The notes beneath the pieces were generated by a model. It ran no database searches. It worked only from the letters and a program-made list of their open reading frames with translations, and was not told the origin of the DNA. Below are positions 33,515-46,555 of a stretch of 64,000 nt of DNA, in pieces; the stretch's first letter is position 1; each line of letters opens with the position of its first letter. The stretch covers positions 445,186 through 509,185 of the forward strand of contig MU130157.1 of assembly GCA_015039465.1 (NCBI GenBank), read 5' to 3'. This stretch comes from Phlegmacium glaucopus. Lineage: Eukaryota > Basidiomycota > Agaricomycetes > Agaricales > Cortinariaceae. A program made the position numbers and the translations under genes.

Positions 33515-34764
33515 ATTGTTTCTAGCGGTGAATCGATGATGGTTGATAAGAATAAATGCTATGGAGCGGGTCACATAGCTTTTGTACAACTAAAACCCGG
33601 CCCATTTTCTTATCCCTATAGCCAAAATTCTCCTTTTGGATATAAGAAATGATTGGCTGAAGCAATAATACTCTGGGGTTTAGACGGTGACAAGGTGACA
33701 TGTTACGTAAACAATATATTCATTTCAACTAGTCCGGTGACTCGGCGCTTACTTACCCGGGCGCTTACTAACTCATATTCATGCTCGAACTTTCGGTAGT
33801 GTACTTTATATTTGACTTAATAATCTCACATAAGTATATTGTGGAAACAAGCAATACATTCTGGCGGCGTTGTACATAGGGTGTGAACCGTTTCGACGAT
33901 TGATAGTTCAACTTGATCCCCTAAAGCTGCGCTCAGTAACCATCAGGACATCAACGAAACCTTATTATACACCGCTCTCCTCCGCTCTCAGACTATCTGG
34001 TCGTTATGCTTCGTTATGTCAGCTTCCGGGACTTACCGAATGAGGATGCTTGAAGGCCCACAACTAGATGCCGTGGAAGTGACGAATGGTTGCGGCATTA
34101 TGGATTAGACATAAGCTGACATAAGTCGATCCGGCGAAACCCACAGCGGGGTAAATAGAAATGCAGGGGATGAAGAAGGATGGAGAGTCGAGACCGACTC
34201 TGACCGAGACACCAAAGCATCATCAGGAAATCGGGGAAAGTCCGATTTGGCGTTCACGAACCTGTCACAACATTATAATACCCAGACAATGGTCTACAAT
34301 GGTTTATAACAAATATAATATGGCAAAGAATACTAGGTACCATCTGATTGCATTGCAAGCCTTGACCCCCAGTCAAAATCGGCTCCGATCTGAGTGAGAG
34401 CAGTCGATAAAAAACTATTATTTTGACATTTATCTATCAATATCGACCCAATAATAAATTTGATGCATTACCTCGATTTCTCATTGATATCAGTCGAGAT
34501 ACCTCCATTACGAATGAGTATTTTCATGCTTTTCTCAATTCCCCTCGATCTCCACTATGGGAGAGCTAGATCTCCAATGCAAATTTCAATCCACGATTTT
34601 TCTCGATTCTTCTCGAATACCCTAGATTCTAGGATGTACAGACATCTGGTCTATTCGAAGCTTAATCATAAATCTAGTTTCTTCGAGGCCGAACGATAAT
34701 TAAACCAGGCAAACTAAACATTATATATAACCCTTTCCTCCCAGCACAATCCGATATCTGCATT
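33515..34764. other. No gene recognised
   Basis: About 1.25 kb of mostly AT-rich intergenic sequence. Near 34470-34620 short runs around CTCGATTTCTC/TCTCGATTCTTCTC are repeated. The frames at 34161 and 34460 show no family features. Confidence 0.45.
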
Positions 34765-37003
34765 TTAAGTGTTCCCTCCCGTATGAGAATTTCTTGGTTT
34801 CTGTTGGATTATTGTGATGGTCAGCAGTGGATTGAGAGATATTGCATTATACGCACCTGTTTCTCTATGAGCTGCTTTGAAGCTGAAAGCTCTTGGTATG
34901 TCTAAAAAGGCTTAGTTTGACACCATGTAGACGGTTACTCACATACCTTCAAAACATCGGGGGGGAGATTATCAAAGTATTCCTTGAAGTCAGCGGTGGT
35001 TCCCCGTGGATTTTTCTGACACCAGTCCTGTGAACATAAACTCCTGGAAGCAAATATGAGGAAAAGAAGATCATCGGTAACCCCAATCGCACCTTGCTGT
35101 ATTTGATATCCCAGGCCGCATTTTTGTGGACTTTTTTGCAGGAGCCATGGGAGCAGTAGCAATCGTTCCACATCCATTGGCAGGGGAATCAGCTTGGCCA
35201 ACAACCTCCGAGTTGAGAAACATGCCAGTGGTGTTTGAATTTGGGGTTATTTGCGACACCATCGGAAAATCTCCCACCAATACTGTTGGAGCTGCAGACG
35301 CCTGCATGAGCAGCACAGGAAAGGGAGCGTCGGTAGTAGTATCGGCTGAATATTCATGTGACATAACAGATGATTCAGGAAAGGGAGCGCCGGTAGTATC
35401 AGTTGAGGATCCATGTGCCATAACATCGGTCGAGGACTCAGGAAGAGGAGCATCGGTAGTATCGGTCGAGGATTCAGGAAGAGGAATGTCGGTAGTATCA
35501 GTCGAGGATCCATGTGCCATAACGGCTGTTTGTGGAGGGCTGCCCACCAACCCCTGTGTCGGCGCGACCAGAGATGTCGATGCTGATGTGGACGAGGATG
35601 GGACTGGAGACGTTGGGCCGAGCATAGAACCAGGCAGAGGAAATGCCGCCGAGGAGAGAGGAGTTGTGGTACTGAATCCCAATCTGGCCGCAACATCAGC
35701 TGAAATATTCAACTGATTGTTTATCTATCAAGATGTACATGATGGCAAGTTAACGGGCAACGAGACTAAGAACATACCTCGAACGTAGCGACAACAGTAT
35801 CAGTTGTGAGCTTTGCGCTGCCATTCACCATTGGTTGATTTATGGCAGTACCAGGGACTTCATATGTATACCCTGCCATAGCGAACTTTTCTGCCGTCCT
35901 GCTATTTGCTATTAGTTCATTCATGGTGATACTAGGGACTTTGGACAAATCTTCTATGGTAGGACTTGCTGCCGTGTTGTCCTTTGTCACTGGTTCGTTT
36001 GTGGCGATATTGGGGTCTGGATTTGATGGGTTTGACATGTTCTGTCGATATCAGTGTTTAATGACATTAGGAGGACAGTAGGGCGCTGAATACTTACTTG
36101 GAAAGTAATTAAAGGCACATCATCATATGAAGCGTTGACCGGTACCACAGGACTGACATAAGTAGATTGATTGGTCGTGATCCCAGCGTCCAACATATCG
36201 GTATCCAAGGTCGGGGATGCATCCATCTATTAGATTGTTAGCATGTAGTAGGTGATATCGGCAAATCTGACCTGAATGTCACTCGCTGATCTATCAGTGC
36301 TCGTAGGGACACCCTCGACCTTGCCATTTCCTCCTTTATCATCAGATACGGCCGCTTCTTCCAGCTTCGTTCGTTTTGCTGCGGACTTCACTGATGCCTC
36401 TCGAGAACGCTTCGTTTGTAGAGATGGCACATCATCATTTTCCTGCTTCGGGCCTTGTACATCGTGCTTGGATAGCCAATTAGTATACCATGACAGATAG
36501 TTATCAGTCGCGATTTGTTCAGACTTCCACTCCAGGTCGCATAGTCTGAGTTCTGGAAAGTGAGAACCCATTGCATAGAGGTATTGTTGCCGAATTTGGA
36601 TGTCCGCTTGCCCCCATTTCGATGGTGGTCCGCCAGTTTTAGAAAATGAAACCCAAATAGCATGCGCAAATTTCCTGATTTCGGTGGCCCTATCGCCACT
36701 AATTACGGTACCGTCTTCCATTCCCACGTATTGCATGGTGACATTTATTCCTTGAGCGGCACGGCTCCTGCCACGAGCTTGAGGTCCTGAAATGGCATTC
36801 GGTACGTGATTGTTTGAAAACTCGATCCACTGCCGCCTGAACCAGAATTTGATATTGGGATAATCCTCTTGACGTGGTGGCGCAGGTGTGGAAAACGCTT
36901 CTTGGTTTGTACTAACTTCACCTGCGATGGTTACTGAACCTGTTAGTGGCAAAGATCATATCGTCTTCAGTAGGGCACTATATGCGTCACTTTGGGTTGC
37001 CAT
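34765..37003 (-). CDS. Unknown protein with internal STDTT repeats, next to transposase and kinase
   Basis: Eight exons (36979-37003, 36272-36939, 36098-36226, 35778-36041, 35093-35724, 34947-35043, 34857-34901, 34765-34800) join in frame to 631 residues. The first intron would be only 39 nt, so the N-terminus is uncertain. Residues about 15-160 look folded (YPNIKFWFRRQWIEFSNNH, GDRATEIRKFAHAIWVSF, FPELRLCDLEWKSEQI). A basic stretch (KRSREASVKSAAKRTK) may be a nuclear signal. Exon 5 encodes degenerate repeats of STDTT(D/G)(A/I)P(L/F)PES. I do not recognise the family. It lies in the same orientation as the FunK1 and Tnp2-like genes and could be part of the same mobile unit, but that is inference. 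Confidence 0.65.
35300..35530. repeat. Degenerate in-frame tandem repeat within the 34765-37003 gene
   Basis: Blocks such as GGTAGTATC(A/G)GT(C/T)GAGGA recur about five times at intervals of 36-60 nt. They encode the Ser/Thr/Asp-rich repeats of exon 5. Confidence 0.75.
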
Positions 37004-37046
37004 TAGATAATCATATGTATGCCTGGTATATTTAGAATGGTCGACA

Positions 37047-37421
37047 TTACCGGAGCGTTTCGTGCTGTGTCTCAAGCAACAGATGCTTCTGTTCCAGTGC
37101 TTCATGCTGCTTTTCTAGTCCCAGATGCTTCTTCTCCAGTCTTGCGGCGTACTCTTGAAGACCGTGGAAATCTTGTGGGTTTGGCTTCGATAGATGCATC
37201 ACAGTGGCGGGCAGAGGTGTAGAACTATAAGGGAGCTGCCTGGAGCGAATACCAAATTCTGGTGGCTCGTAAGAAGGTACATCAGAGAGAGAATGGGAGA
37301 TACTGTCAGAGAGGGATGGGGGATATGAGCCGGAGTAGTCACTTGGACTATGCTCGGCATCAGAGAACGATGGTGCAATTCCCATAGTTGAGCTTGCCCC
37401 CAGATAAGAACGTAGATACAT
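37047..37421 (-). CDS. Short protein with C-terminal heptad repeat (or 5' exon of its neighbour)
   Basis: An open frame of 124 residues starts MYLRSYLGAS. The first 60 residues are Ser/Pro/Tyr-rich and disordered. Residues about 85-124 repeat LE(K/Q)KH(L/E) heptads (ARLEKKHLGLEKQHEALEQK), a clear coiled coil. The frame ends in CGG TAA. A donor GTAATG overlaps this stop, but splicing it to the next gene's exons does not keep the frame. I therefore list it separately with low confidence. Confidence 0.4.
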   Translation of the reverse strand: MYLRSYLGASSTMGIAPSFSDAEHSPSDYSGSYPPSLSDSISHSLSDVPSYEPPEFGIRSRQLPYSSTPLPATVMHLSKPNPQDFHGLQEYAARLEKKHLGLEKQHEALEQKHLLLETQHETLR

Positions 37422-37682
37422 TCTTCACCAAGCTAAGTTAGGGACAAATGGAATGTGAGGAAGTGACAACTCACAATATCCATTATGGCTTGCTTTTTGA
37501 CGTTCAAATTTCAAATTTCAAAAATCGGCGGTACTCGATAACAATGGTGGATAAGCATAATGAAGAGATATACATGTCACGTGAAGAAGTTACAGATAGC
37601 AGAGACAACAGATGATCGATGACAACAGAGAGAGAACATGAATTTGAAAGACTCCACCACTCTATGCACCTAATAACAACAG

Positions 37683-40088
37683 TTACACCCTCTCCAACTT
37701 TTGCTTCATCCTCTTTGTTGGCACTGACGTACCTGGGCCTGATTCTTTCGGTCGCTTCAAATTCCTGACACCCTTCTCTATGGTGTCGGTGGTGGCGGGT
37801 GCGGTTGATTCTTCCATGGTCAGGTATGCCTTTTTCAATATGGAAAGCATATTATCGTGTGTCAGATGGTTGGGACCAGCTGGGTTGTAGAGGGGGGGGA
37901 AGCATGCTTGAAGCAACTCCAGCACAAATGGGGCGAAGTCCCTCCAGTACTCCGTGAATCCTGGTATGAGCGTACATTCGGGTCGACACATATCGGCAAG
38001 TTTGCGGCTACCAATGGTCTTTATTGATTCTGTTATAAACCAGGCCTTCATGCTCACTGTGTCAGGCGTCTCAAAGTCCAGTCGTGGAAGGCTGGGGCCT
38101 TTTGTAAAGGTACATATGTAGAGGATGACATAAAGAATAGACTCAAGATCATGGCGTGGAAGATGAGCATATTCGTCATTGCGCTCTGCAAGAAGTGCTT
38201 CGATTGCCATAAATGGCGGAGTCCTCTGATTAGTGTCGGTTAATCATTGTTATGAACAATTCATAAAATGTGAACGTACTGTACGGATATTTTCAGCTTC
38301 AAATATTTCACTGGGACCTGTCACCTCATCTGCATCTACTGCCTCGTCTGTATTGACTTCACACTCCTCCATACTATTTTCTCTATGTTCAACAAGTTCC
38401 AACTCTTCACTATAGTCGAAGTCGATTAGAAGTCCACTGGTGTTTTCATCTGCCTTGAGTCGATGTAAAAGGAGATTGTTTGGACTGATATCTCGATGTA
38501 AAATGCCAAGGTCGTTGAAGAGTATCTGATGGGCTAAAATCTGCGATGAGATTCACTACACACTTTATGGGAAGAGTGACGCACTAGAGATGATAGAAGT
38601 GATTGCATTGATGAACTCCTTTTTCGAACGGTATCCAGTGAGTGCCTCGCCGATCGGCGTACACACGAGTCGCCGATGGACACGTTGCGATCTTGGCAAC
38701 CATTTGGGCATATCCTCTCGATATAGCTTGGTAGAATCAACTATACCATTGATCTTAACATTGCCACCACAAAACAGGGTAGGAACACAGCCAGCGAGTT
38801 TTGCCTCCAGTCGCATCTTCGCCAGCATTGAAATCTCAGAGTCCACACGTTCATGCTGAATCCAAGAATCCTTGAGTATATAATATACACCACCATATGT
38901 CACAACCCAGATCCGAGTACCACGGCCGACAACTGAGTTGAGAGAATATAGGAGTCCCGCCACTTCAAAGCGCTTGTCTTCAACGGTAATAGCAACACAT
39001 TTGCCAGTGGAATCAATTTCGACGTTTGGGTCAAGCCCAATATCTGCAAGGGTTCCGAACATCAAGAAGGAGAGAATACGAAGGAACCGCTCGGTGTGCT
39101 GTTTGCTTCGGGCAGACTTTAAGCCCATGTTCCAGCGAATTTGCCCTTCTCTGTCAGTTACCGTGAGTTGGACAGCTCCATCACCGGTGAACGATAAGGC
39201 AAGTGCAAACCGCCGGTCAAATTGACAAAGAAACGTCAGATACGACTTTGCATTAATGGTATCGATCATCCATTTGGAAGCTCCTTCCGAGCGCGTAACT
39301 TCTGCAAATCCACGGATGAATGCCCAGTCGGTTTGTTTGTTGGGATCCTGCAGCTCCTCGTAATATTTCTTGTCCAGGAGAATCAAATCTGGCTTGCGCT
39401 TAATGGGGGAGCCGATAGGTGGAGTATCGCAACTGCGATGAGACCAAAGACGGAGAATTTCACGACCGAAGACTTGCCCCATAATAGTACCAATGTCGTT
39501 TAACCAAGCCACTAAATCATTCTCTCTGAAGGTAGAGGGCATATCACGGAAACAGCGTTCTGCTTCATTCCACATCGCTGGTTTTCTGTTGTGTGGTTTT
39601 GACAATGTTTGCAGTATCAAGTGATCCGGGACGCCGAATGGTGAGCGTTCCGATGGAAAAAGATAGTCGATGAAATAGTCGTCGGCTTCGAGGGTCTCGG
39701 GTCCCAACTCTTTCTGCAGGGCACAGACAAGCCGGTCTGCTGGAAAAGATTGGTTGGGAATTTGGGCGGAGTACATCCGGGAGATAAATGAGGAGTTGGA
39801 TGGTAGGGGAGAACCATGTTTAATGGCAAGTTCACCTTGAGCAGCTTGAGCTAGTGATGCGCGCGATGGCTGTGGTATGCCAATGGCTTTCAAAAGAATC
39901 TCCCTTTGGCCAGTAGGTCCAACGCGGTAAGGTGCGATGCGCTTCGGGGGTGGGGCATGGTGTTGCTGAACAGGAGAGGGATAAGGAAGTTGCTGGCGAA
40001 TCATAACGTCTGGATTGTGGTAGAGAGGATACAGGATGCTGAAGCACGATGAGTCAAGGAGTGCCGACATTGAATAAGGGTCTGCCAT
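37683..40088 (-). CDS. FunK1-family fungal protein kinase
   Basis: Three exons (38585-40088, 38280-38533, 37683-38225) join in frame to 766 residues starting MADPYSMSALLD. The N-terminal half carries the FunK1-specific region (ENDLVAWLNDIGTIM, RKPDLILLD, WAFIRGFAEVTRSE). The kinase lobe has VYYILKDSW (Lys of beta 3), LHRDISPNNLLL (catalytic Asp about residue 516), LLIDFDYSEEL (DFD in place of DFG) and RTPPFMAIEAL, the activation-segment end that is diagnostic of this family. The C-terminus is basic. FunK1 kinases are numerous in mushrooms and have been linked to multicellular development. It lies between a Tnp2-like transposase gene and an unknown gene on the same strand. Confidence 0.92.
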
Positions 40089-40208
40089 GCTGGTTTGTAA
40101 TAGCGTTAAGCTTCAATTTTACGCGCAAAAGGATTATCGATGAGAGAAGAGGATAAACAATGATATTACTTATGTAACTTGAATATGTAAGATAACTTCC
40201 TCATCTAT

Positions 40209-43200
40209 CTACTCCTCGTCCGGCACAACTTCTGCAACACCTCCAAGGACAGCAATGTCCAAACCTGGCTTTTCAATGACAAAATATCGCTCTAGAGCCC
40301 CAGGAAAAGCACAATGAGGTACCATTCCTACCACACTCACGATTGATTTTACATCAATCACACACAATGCTGCATCACCCATATATGAGCATGACAATAA
40401 TGTGTGATAAGAATATTCTAGGAGGTCGTTGCAAGGATGTGAATAGAGCGAGACAACAGCAAGGGTCATTTCCGTCTCTCCAATGATTGATTGGAAGTAG
40501 TAATAAACCTCTGCAAAGCGAATGTCCTCCCCCAACCTTATCTAAAATTCACGGATAAGGATATCAGCGCAATAAAAAGAACTAAGTGAATATATACCTT
40601 CACATTCCGTGCCATCCTCACTTTATCCAGGGGTTTTAGTTTCTCCTTCCACGCTGATCTCGCCACTTGACCATTTGGTAGATGCAGCCTTGCCCATCTA
40701 GTAACTTCAGGAGACCAACCTTCGGGAACTTGCAGCGCATGAGCTTTTGTTAAGTAATCTGCGTGTGCTTGCCTTTCGCAGTCACGCATAACCCGGAGAG
40801 CTTTATCTTTTGCTCGCAGAAGAATAAACCCGGCACCAATGTCCTTACCACCTCGAGGCACAACGGGCAGTAACGGATCTAAACCTGGTATCATGGCTTT
40901 GAGTGCATTTATTTGAGATCTCAGAAGACCCCGTTGCGAGAGGTTTGCATATGGATTGGAGTGCTGACGTACTTCCTGGCCCAAGTTTCCAATTGTTCGC
41001 TCCATGGTCCATTGTGATGAACAGGTAGGAGGTCCGATTCGAGTCACTTCTGGCCCAAGGTGGGTTAGAGCATGGATACTTTGCCGGACAAAATGAATAC
41101 GATCGGATCGACGCTGATAATATAGTTGCTCAAATTCATAGGCAAACTCCAATAAGGCTTCATGAGCCCTTTGAAGGTCATTCTGGTTGATTTGATGCTG
41201 GTGGATGATGCGTATTCCGAAGACGAGCTTACAAAAGTTTCGATAATATTTGTCTGGGAGAATTTTAAGTAATAGGCCGGGTCCTAGCCCAAATAAATAG
41301 AGAAGGAACTCCCATGCCTTATAACCACTGGAGATCTTCTCAGCTGGATTACGTGGTGGCCTATTGAAAGAACCAGGGAGGTATGGCATCATAGCAGCAA
41401 CCTGTCGCCCATGCTCTTCCCATGTGCTGCCTCGGAGTGTGACCCATTCCCAAGTGGATATATCGTCCTTCTTGTCGCAATCAAGAGTACCACGCCATAA
41501 GTTGATTAAAAGATCGGGTAAATTCAATGAACCAAGGTGCATGATATCAGACCCAAAACAGCCTGGAATACCAAGGATTCGGTCTTGTTGCAGTCCCAGG
41601 AAGATAGTTGGTTTTGAGATTCCTGTTTTGAGGCGGCGTTTCTTATATTGTGTCTCGTTCAGGGAGGACATGAGATGATGAAGGTTCAAAAAGTAGTCTT
41701 TCTGGGAACAGGATGGAAGGTTTGCAAATGATATGTCATCGTGATCACACCCTTGGACTGCATAGTTGTTTGGTTTGAGGAGGGCTGGATAGTATTGCAA
41801 TCCACCAGGCTTATGCCGTCCAGTAACTGAGCAGTATAAACGACATCCATATTTACCATGATGTCCGACCAAGCCATTTAAGTATGCCATGCCTGGTCCA
41901 TCTGCAGTAGCCAAGGCCAAAAAGGGATTCGACGTGAATACTATATCTTCTAATGCATTCCAAATCTGAAGTCCCTCGTGCTGTAAAGCAGCGAGGTGAT
42001 GTAAGCCTGGAAAGAGGAGCGATTCAACAATTTTTGGCTTCCCAGGAAAGAAACCACCAGGAAGGACATATTTTTTCTTATACCGTAGGTCAGGAGCAAG
42101 GTCGAATACCACCCAGATGTATATCCAAACATCAGATGCTTTATGCTCGAAAAGTTGGGCACTGTCGATGGAAAGCATGAGGACCATATCGGTGTCTTTG
42201 ATGCGACCCATTCGGACTGCATTGAGATATGCACTTCCATGCAGAAAGTCGGTGAATTGAAAAAGGGATCCATGATTGTTTTGCAATTCAGTGATGATTT
42301 TGCGTGTTTTCTTTCGTCGATAATACATTCTTTTTACACTCTCATCATCCCGCCACAGCGCTTGTAATTGAGGTCCTGGGGGAATGGTGTAGAGATGCTG
42401 ATCAGCTTTTTTTGTGAGAGGATTCAGGCGTGGTGCGTTACACTCCGTGCATGCGTCAAGCTTTGATAGAGGCCCTGTAAAAGCCATGCAGCTATTCCCG
42501 CACATATCGTGAACAATAGGCACAATGCCAGTAATTTCGGCAATACGTCGTTTCATCTGATCGTATGACGGTACCTTATCATCTGGGTGACGACGTAGGA
42601 CTGCATCGCGAGACATATTGTATGTGTCTTGCGAAGATTTGATGCTTGCGAGAAATAAGTCCAAACCAAGGCGGAAGTCGGGATTGCTAATGTCAGGGCG
42701 TGAAGTTGGGGGGTTCCGCAAGCGTTCAGTAGTATCCGAGTCCAGTCCGCTATATTCATCATCCAGGGATGCTTTGTCTAATGCTTGGATAAATTCCATA
42801 CTCAATTTGAGATCCTTCAAATGAGCGAGATTGGAGAGCGTCTCAATCTCCGAGGGAGGCGGCGGTGGCGGGTCATATTGCTGATTTGACATTTCTGCCA
42901 GACATCCAGGATCCTGGAATACTTGGGTCTCCCCACCCCCGTCGTCATCCAGACGCGTCATTCCCTCCCAACTTCCAGTATCCATCAAATCATCTATATC
43001 TGGGTCTTGCGCTATGGTAGGGGCATCTTGGGTGATGCTGGGGTTTATCGGGTTGTTCGTGGCACTCTGCAAGTATCGTTTACTTGTTTCTGGACACAGG
43101 AAAATTATAGCAACATACCTCTGAAGGATCCGATCTATGAACTCGTGTCTCAAGAGTGGTACTGTCAACGCCATAGCCAGCAGTGTGCGCTCCATTTATT

Positions 43201-43463
43201 GGCCCGTCTTGTAGCTCGTGTATTCCATTGGATTGGTCTGTCACCCGAAGCTGAAGAGTCCCCGCTGTCGACAAAAGGTCACCTCTCCTAGAATGTGCTA
43301 ATCCCGTCTCCACATCGACTTGGCGGAAAGGAGTGTGTCTTTGGTATGTTGCACGACTCACTTGGATCCGACGGCCCTTGCAATACCGAGAGCAATCACA
43401 AAAGTATTGCTTGCCAGGCCTGGCAGTGGCACTAGAACTCGCAGATGTGTTGGGCGAAGCCAT
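40209..43463 (-). CDS. Tnp2-like (CACTA-type) transposase, intact
   Basis: Three exons (43119-43463, 40598-43066, 40209-40541) join in phase 0 to 1048 residues starting MASPNTSASSS. A Cys-rich N-terminus (YFCDCSRYCKGR) suggests a zinc-binding DNA-binding part. The core matches transposases of the Tnp2 group: MLSIDSAQLFEHKASDVWIY, LPGGFFPG, SLLFPGLHHLAALQ, ATADGPGMAYLNGLVGHHG, GCRLYCSVTGRHKPGG and GSDIMHLGSLNL. These contain several conserved Asp residues that could form the DDE centre. The long frame without stops suggests it is young or maintained. I could not identify terminal inverted repeats or a target duplication, so the limits of any element are unknown. It could also be a domesticated copy. 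Confidence 0.85.
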
Positions 43464-43742
43464 GTAGCATGCGGGCGAATGTATTCACGTCAGATCAAAG
43501 ATTGGTTGAATCTATTATGGTTGATTAACATTGATTTTCTATCGATTTCAAGCTAGTAATCAAAATCATGGTATGGTATGTAAACGATAACCATACACCA
43601 TACAAGTGTCCTACTGCCAGGCAAGAGGTAAATATGTATATTATGAATATGGAATATTTGGAGGAAACACACGCATCATCGGCCATCGATCATGCCTTGG
43701 AAAAACAATTGAAAACGACTCCTTCCCTTCTCCCTCTCGGAT

Positions 43743-44264
43743 CTATTCGGTCAGCGCTAGCCTCAGCGCTCGGTTGTGGGGGTTTGCGACGGACTGTTTG
43801 GTATCGGAAGTTGATATCTCCTTCGGCATATGAGTAGCCATCATCCACTTGAGCTCTGTTCCAGAATTTGCAGTGGGAAGAACTGTCTTCCTTGTCTTGC
43901 GGTACAACGCCCGACCCTTGGCAGTCCTTTTCAAGTACAATACCAGGACTTGGCGGTATAGATCTTCTTTAGGCTTGGAACGCGAAGATCTGTGGTGGGA
44001 GAAGAATGTGATTGATTTTGTGGTTGGATTCTTGACTATGGGTAGAGAGACTGTGAGTGGTAGGGATGGTCCTACTGGCTCAGCAGGGCTATTCTGAACA
44101 CCTGCAGGTAATAGTGCAGTCAGTAGTTGAAACATTGAAGAGGAAGTAGAGGTAGAAATCTGACTTGGTTGAAGTGAATTAGTCGACTCAGCATATTCAT
44201 TACAGTCACTAAGGCCTATATTAAGGCCAAGCTCAAGAGAGGCATAAGTTTGGGAGAGAGGCAT
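43743..44264 (-). CDS. Hypothetical protein, 173 residues
   Basis: A single open frame starts MPLSQTYASLELGLNIGL. The first half is Ser/Thr-rich and the middle is basic (SSRSKPKEDLYRQVLVLYLKRTAKGRALYRKTRK). There is no recognised domain. It may be an exon of a longer gene or a chance frame. Confidence 0.35.
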   Translation of the reverse strand: MPLSQTYASLELGLNIGLSDCNEYAESTNSLQPSQISTSTSSSMFQLLTALLPAGVQNSPAEPVGPSLPLTVSLPIVKNPTTKSITFFSHHRSSRSKPKEDLYRQVLVLYLKRTAKGRALYRKTRKTVLPTANSGTELKWMMATHMPKEISTSDTKQSVANPHNRALRLALTE

Positions 44265-45114
44265 GCAGAATTTTTTGTGATAAGCGACAATGAAGCAACG
44301 CAGTAAGCTGCAGTAAGGTATATGAGTATCTTCGGTTGCACACCTTGCAAAATTATGTACACGTCAGGCCAAGTTAGACGGGTCATTGGACATTTGTATG
44401 AGTAAGAGAGTGCATGCACGCTTTGGTTTGGTATGTTATCGACAAGACTCGATGAACGTATGATGGATGATGGAGAAATATCAACATAAATCGATCGTGA
44501 GTAAAAAAATCATCTGATCTCGTCTTTTCTCGGCACATTCAGAGCCGATTTTGACTGGGCTTGACCTACGGAACGGGCATCACTGATTCACTGATGGTCA
44601 CATGACCATTGGTCGTCAAGAAATGCTCAATCTCTTATTGTGATGAGTGAATTCCAGTTCAACAGCCTCTCCTACTTCAAAATTTAACCCTCGTTTACCT
44701 CTTGTTTGATACGACGTTCCTCCAGTGTTCCCCGCCATGTCCCCACAAGAAGGTCGACTTCTCTGGTGTTTCCTGGAAGGCGATCCAGCGCCATACGACA
44801 TCTCCGACATTCTGCTAAGTGCGAACGTTAAATGAATTGAAGGCCATGATTAAGAACAAAATCAAATCTCCCTATGAAATAAACGCTTACTGTCTGAGGC
44901 TTTGGAATTGGTTCTAGGCGAAAATTGCAAATGTATATAGATTTTATGACACTACTATACAGAATAGCTGGCAACTTGGAACGCTTTGATGTCGTCGCCG
45001 AGGCCAGCGAACATTTGTTGAAATCTGAAGTTGGCTGATGGGAAAATGATCGGAAACAACCGATCATGTTTTAACTTGATGGGTCAATGATAGCAACGTT
45101 CAGCCGAATGCACC
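44265..45114. other. No secure gene
   Basis: Short minus-strand frames (44616-44810, MSEMSYGAGSPSRK and following; 44828-45067) are present without family resemblance. The region also holds the promoter of the SET gene. Confidence 0.4.
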
Positions 45115-46555
45115 ATGAACCGCGGTTTTCTCAACTCCGCCAAGGCAAAGAGGGGGCCTCTGTCCCCGAGATCTAAAGACACCAGTGGCGGCGCGGCATC
45201 AGCGGCTGTGGCTCCTGTCACCAACTCGGCGACTGCGAAATGTCAAGGTAATCAGATTGTCAGATCTGTCTTTGTTTTCGGTTATCTGACACGTTTCTAG
45301 TAGTGAAATTGGATTATAGAAAACTTGAGGATACAGGTATATCCCAATAATCTAGCACGCCCAATCGTTTCACTGTCTTCATTTGCTCAAAGCCCTTCCC
45401 AAGAGCTACATACCCGAGGAATTAGAAATCAAAGAATCGGACTGTAATAAATTCGATTTCGAGGACGAAAGCATAGTCCTGTTCACGACCATCCCAGCGT
45501 TCTACGATGACAGGCCCGATGACCCCGACGGCCATAGCGAGTGGATGGTAAACGCACCCACGAAGCGCAAGGTGCTCACTGCTCCAGGATACCCAAAACC
45601 CACATCGAAGCCTCGCATGCCAAACATTTGCACCGTCAAGGAAACTCCCAACATGGGTTTGGGCCTCTTTGCCACTGCCGATATCGGACCCGACGAGCTC
45701 ATCTTTTCGGAACGTCCGCTTATTGCGTATCCCAGGAGTATGGCCTTGTCGTCCTCTAATTGCGATCAATATTCGCAGCTCGATTTGACCAAGATTTCCT
45801 TGCATGAGTGGGAGCAGAACCTCGAGTATGCCCTTAGTAGGATGAATAATGATGATCAAAAAGCGTACAGGAGTTTGTCGAACAATCATACCGAGGATGG
45901 AAGCGGGCCTTTGCTCGGCATTTTGCGCACGAATGGATACGTCATAGATCTTTATGATGGGCCTGTCGAGACCACAACAAACTCTTACTGTGCGGTTGGA
46001 AAGCTCGGTTCTCGAATTAATCACAGGTTGGTGGGAGTGATCCTTTGAATATTCAATAACATACCTTTTTTGTTACTTAGTTGCCTGCCGAATGTATACC
46101 AACAATTCGAAATCCCATCATTCTCCATTCAATACAAAGCCCGGCGCTACATCAAAGCCGGCGAGCAGATTTTCTACACCTACTGCAAGCTGGACCAGAC
46201 CCTTGCAGAGCGTCGTCTCGAGCTCGCACCCTATGGCGTGGTATGCACCTGCTCCGTTTGTGTGAACGCCACGCCCGAGACGGACAAGCTCCACAAGGAG
46301 TACGCGCGCAGGATTGCGGTGATTCGTGACTTGTTGAACAGAAATGCTAGTAACGTTAAGATGGTTGATCGGCTTGTGGAAGAGATTATCAAGTTGCAGC
46401 AGGCAATGTTGAAGGAGGGGTTGGATATTGTGGATGGATATGTGGACTTGATGAACCTGCTTGAGAACGCGTATTCGAGGGTCGGGACAAGGCTCAACGT
46501 GACGGAGATTCATGGCATACCGGTTACAGTCACTGCCATTCACCGTCCACGCTAA
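45115..46555 (+). CDS. SET-domain protein (putative lysine methyltransferase)
   Basis: Four exons (45115-45247, 45301-45336, 45393-46026, 46081-46555) join in frame to 381 residues starting MNRGFLNSAKAKRG. After an Ala/Ser-rich start the SET domain begins near residue 130 with MGLGLFATADIGPDELIFSE. It continues with NHSCLPN around residues 222-228 (S-adenosylmethionine site), FSIQYKARRYIKAGEQIFYTY and the post-SET cysteines CTCSVC. A helical tail follows. There is no MYND finger between the SET halves, unlike SMYD proteins. Substrate and location are unknown. Confidence 0.88.
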
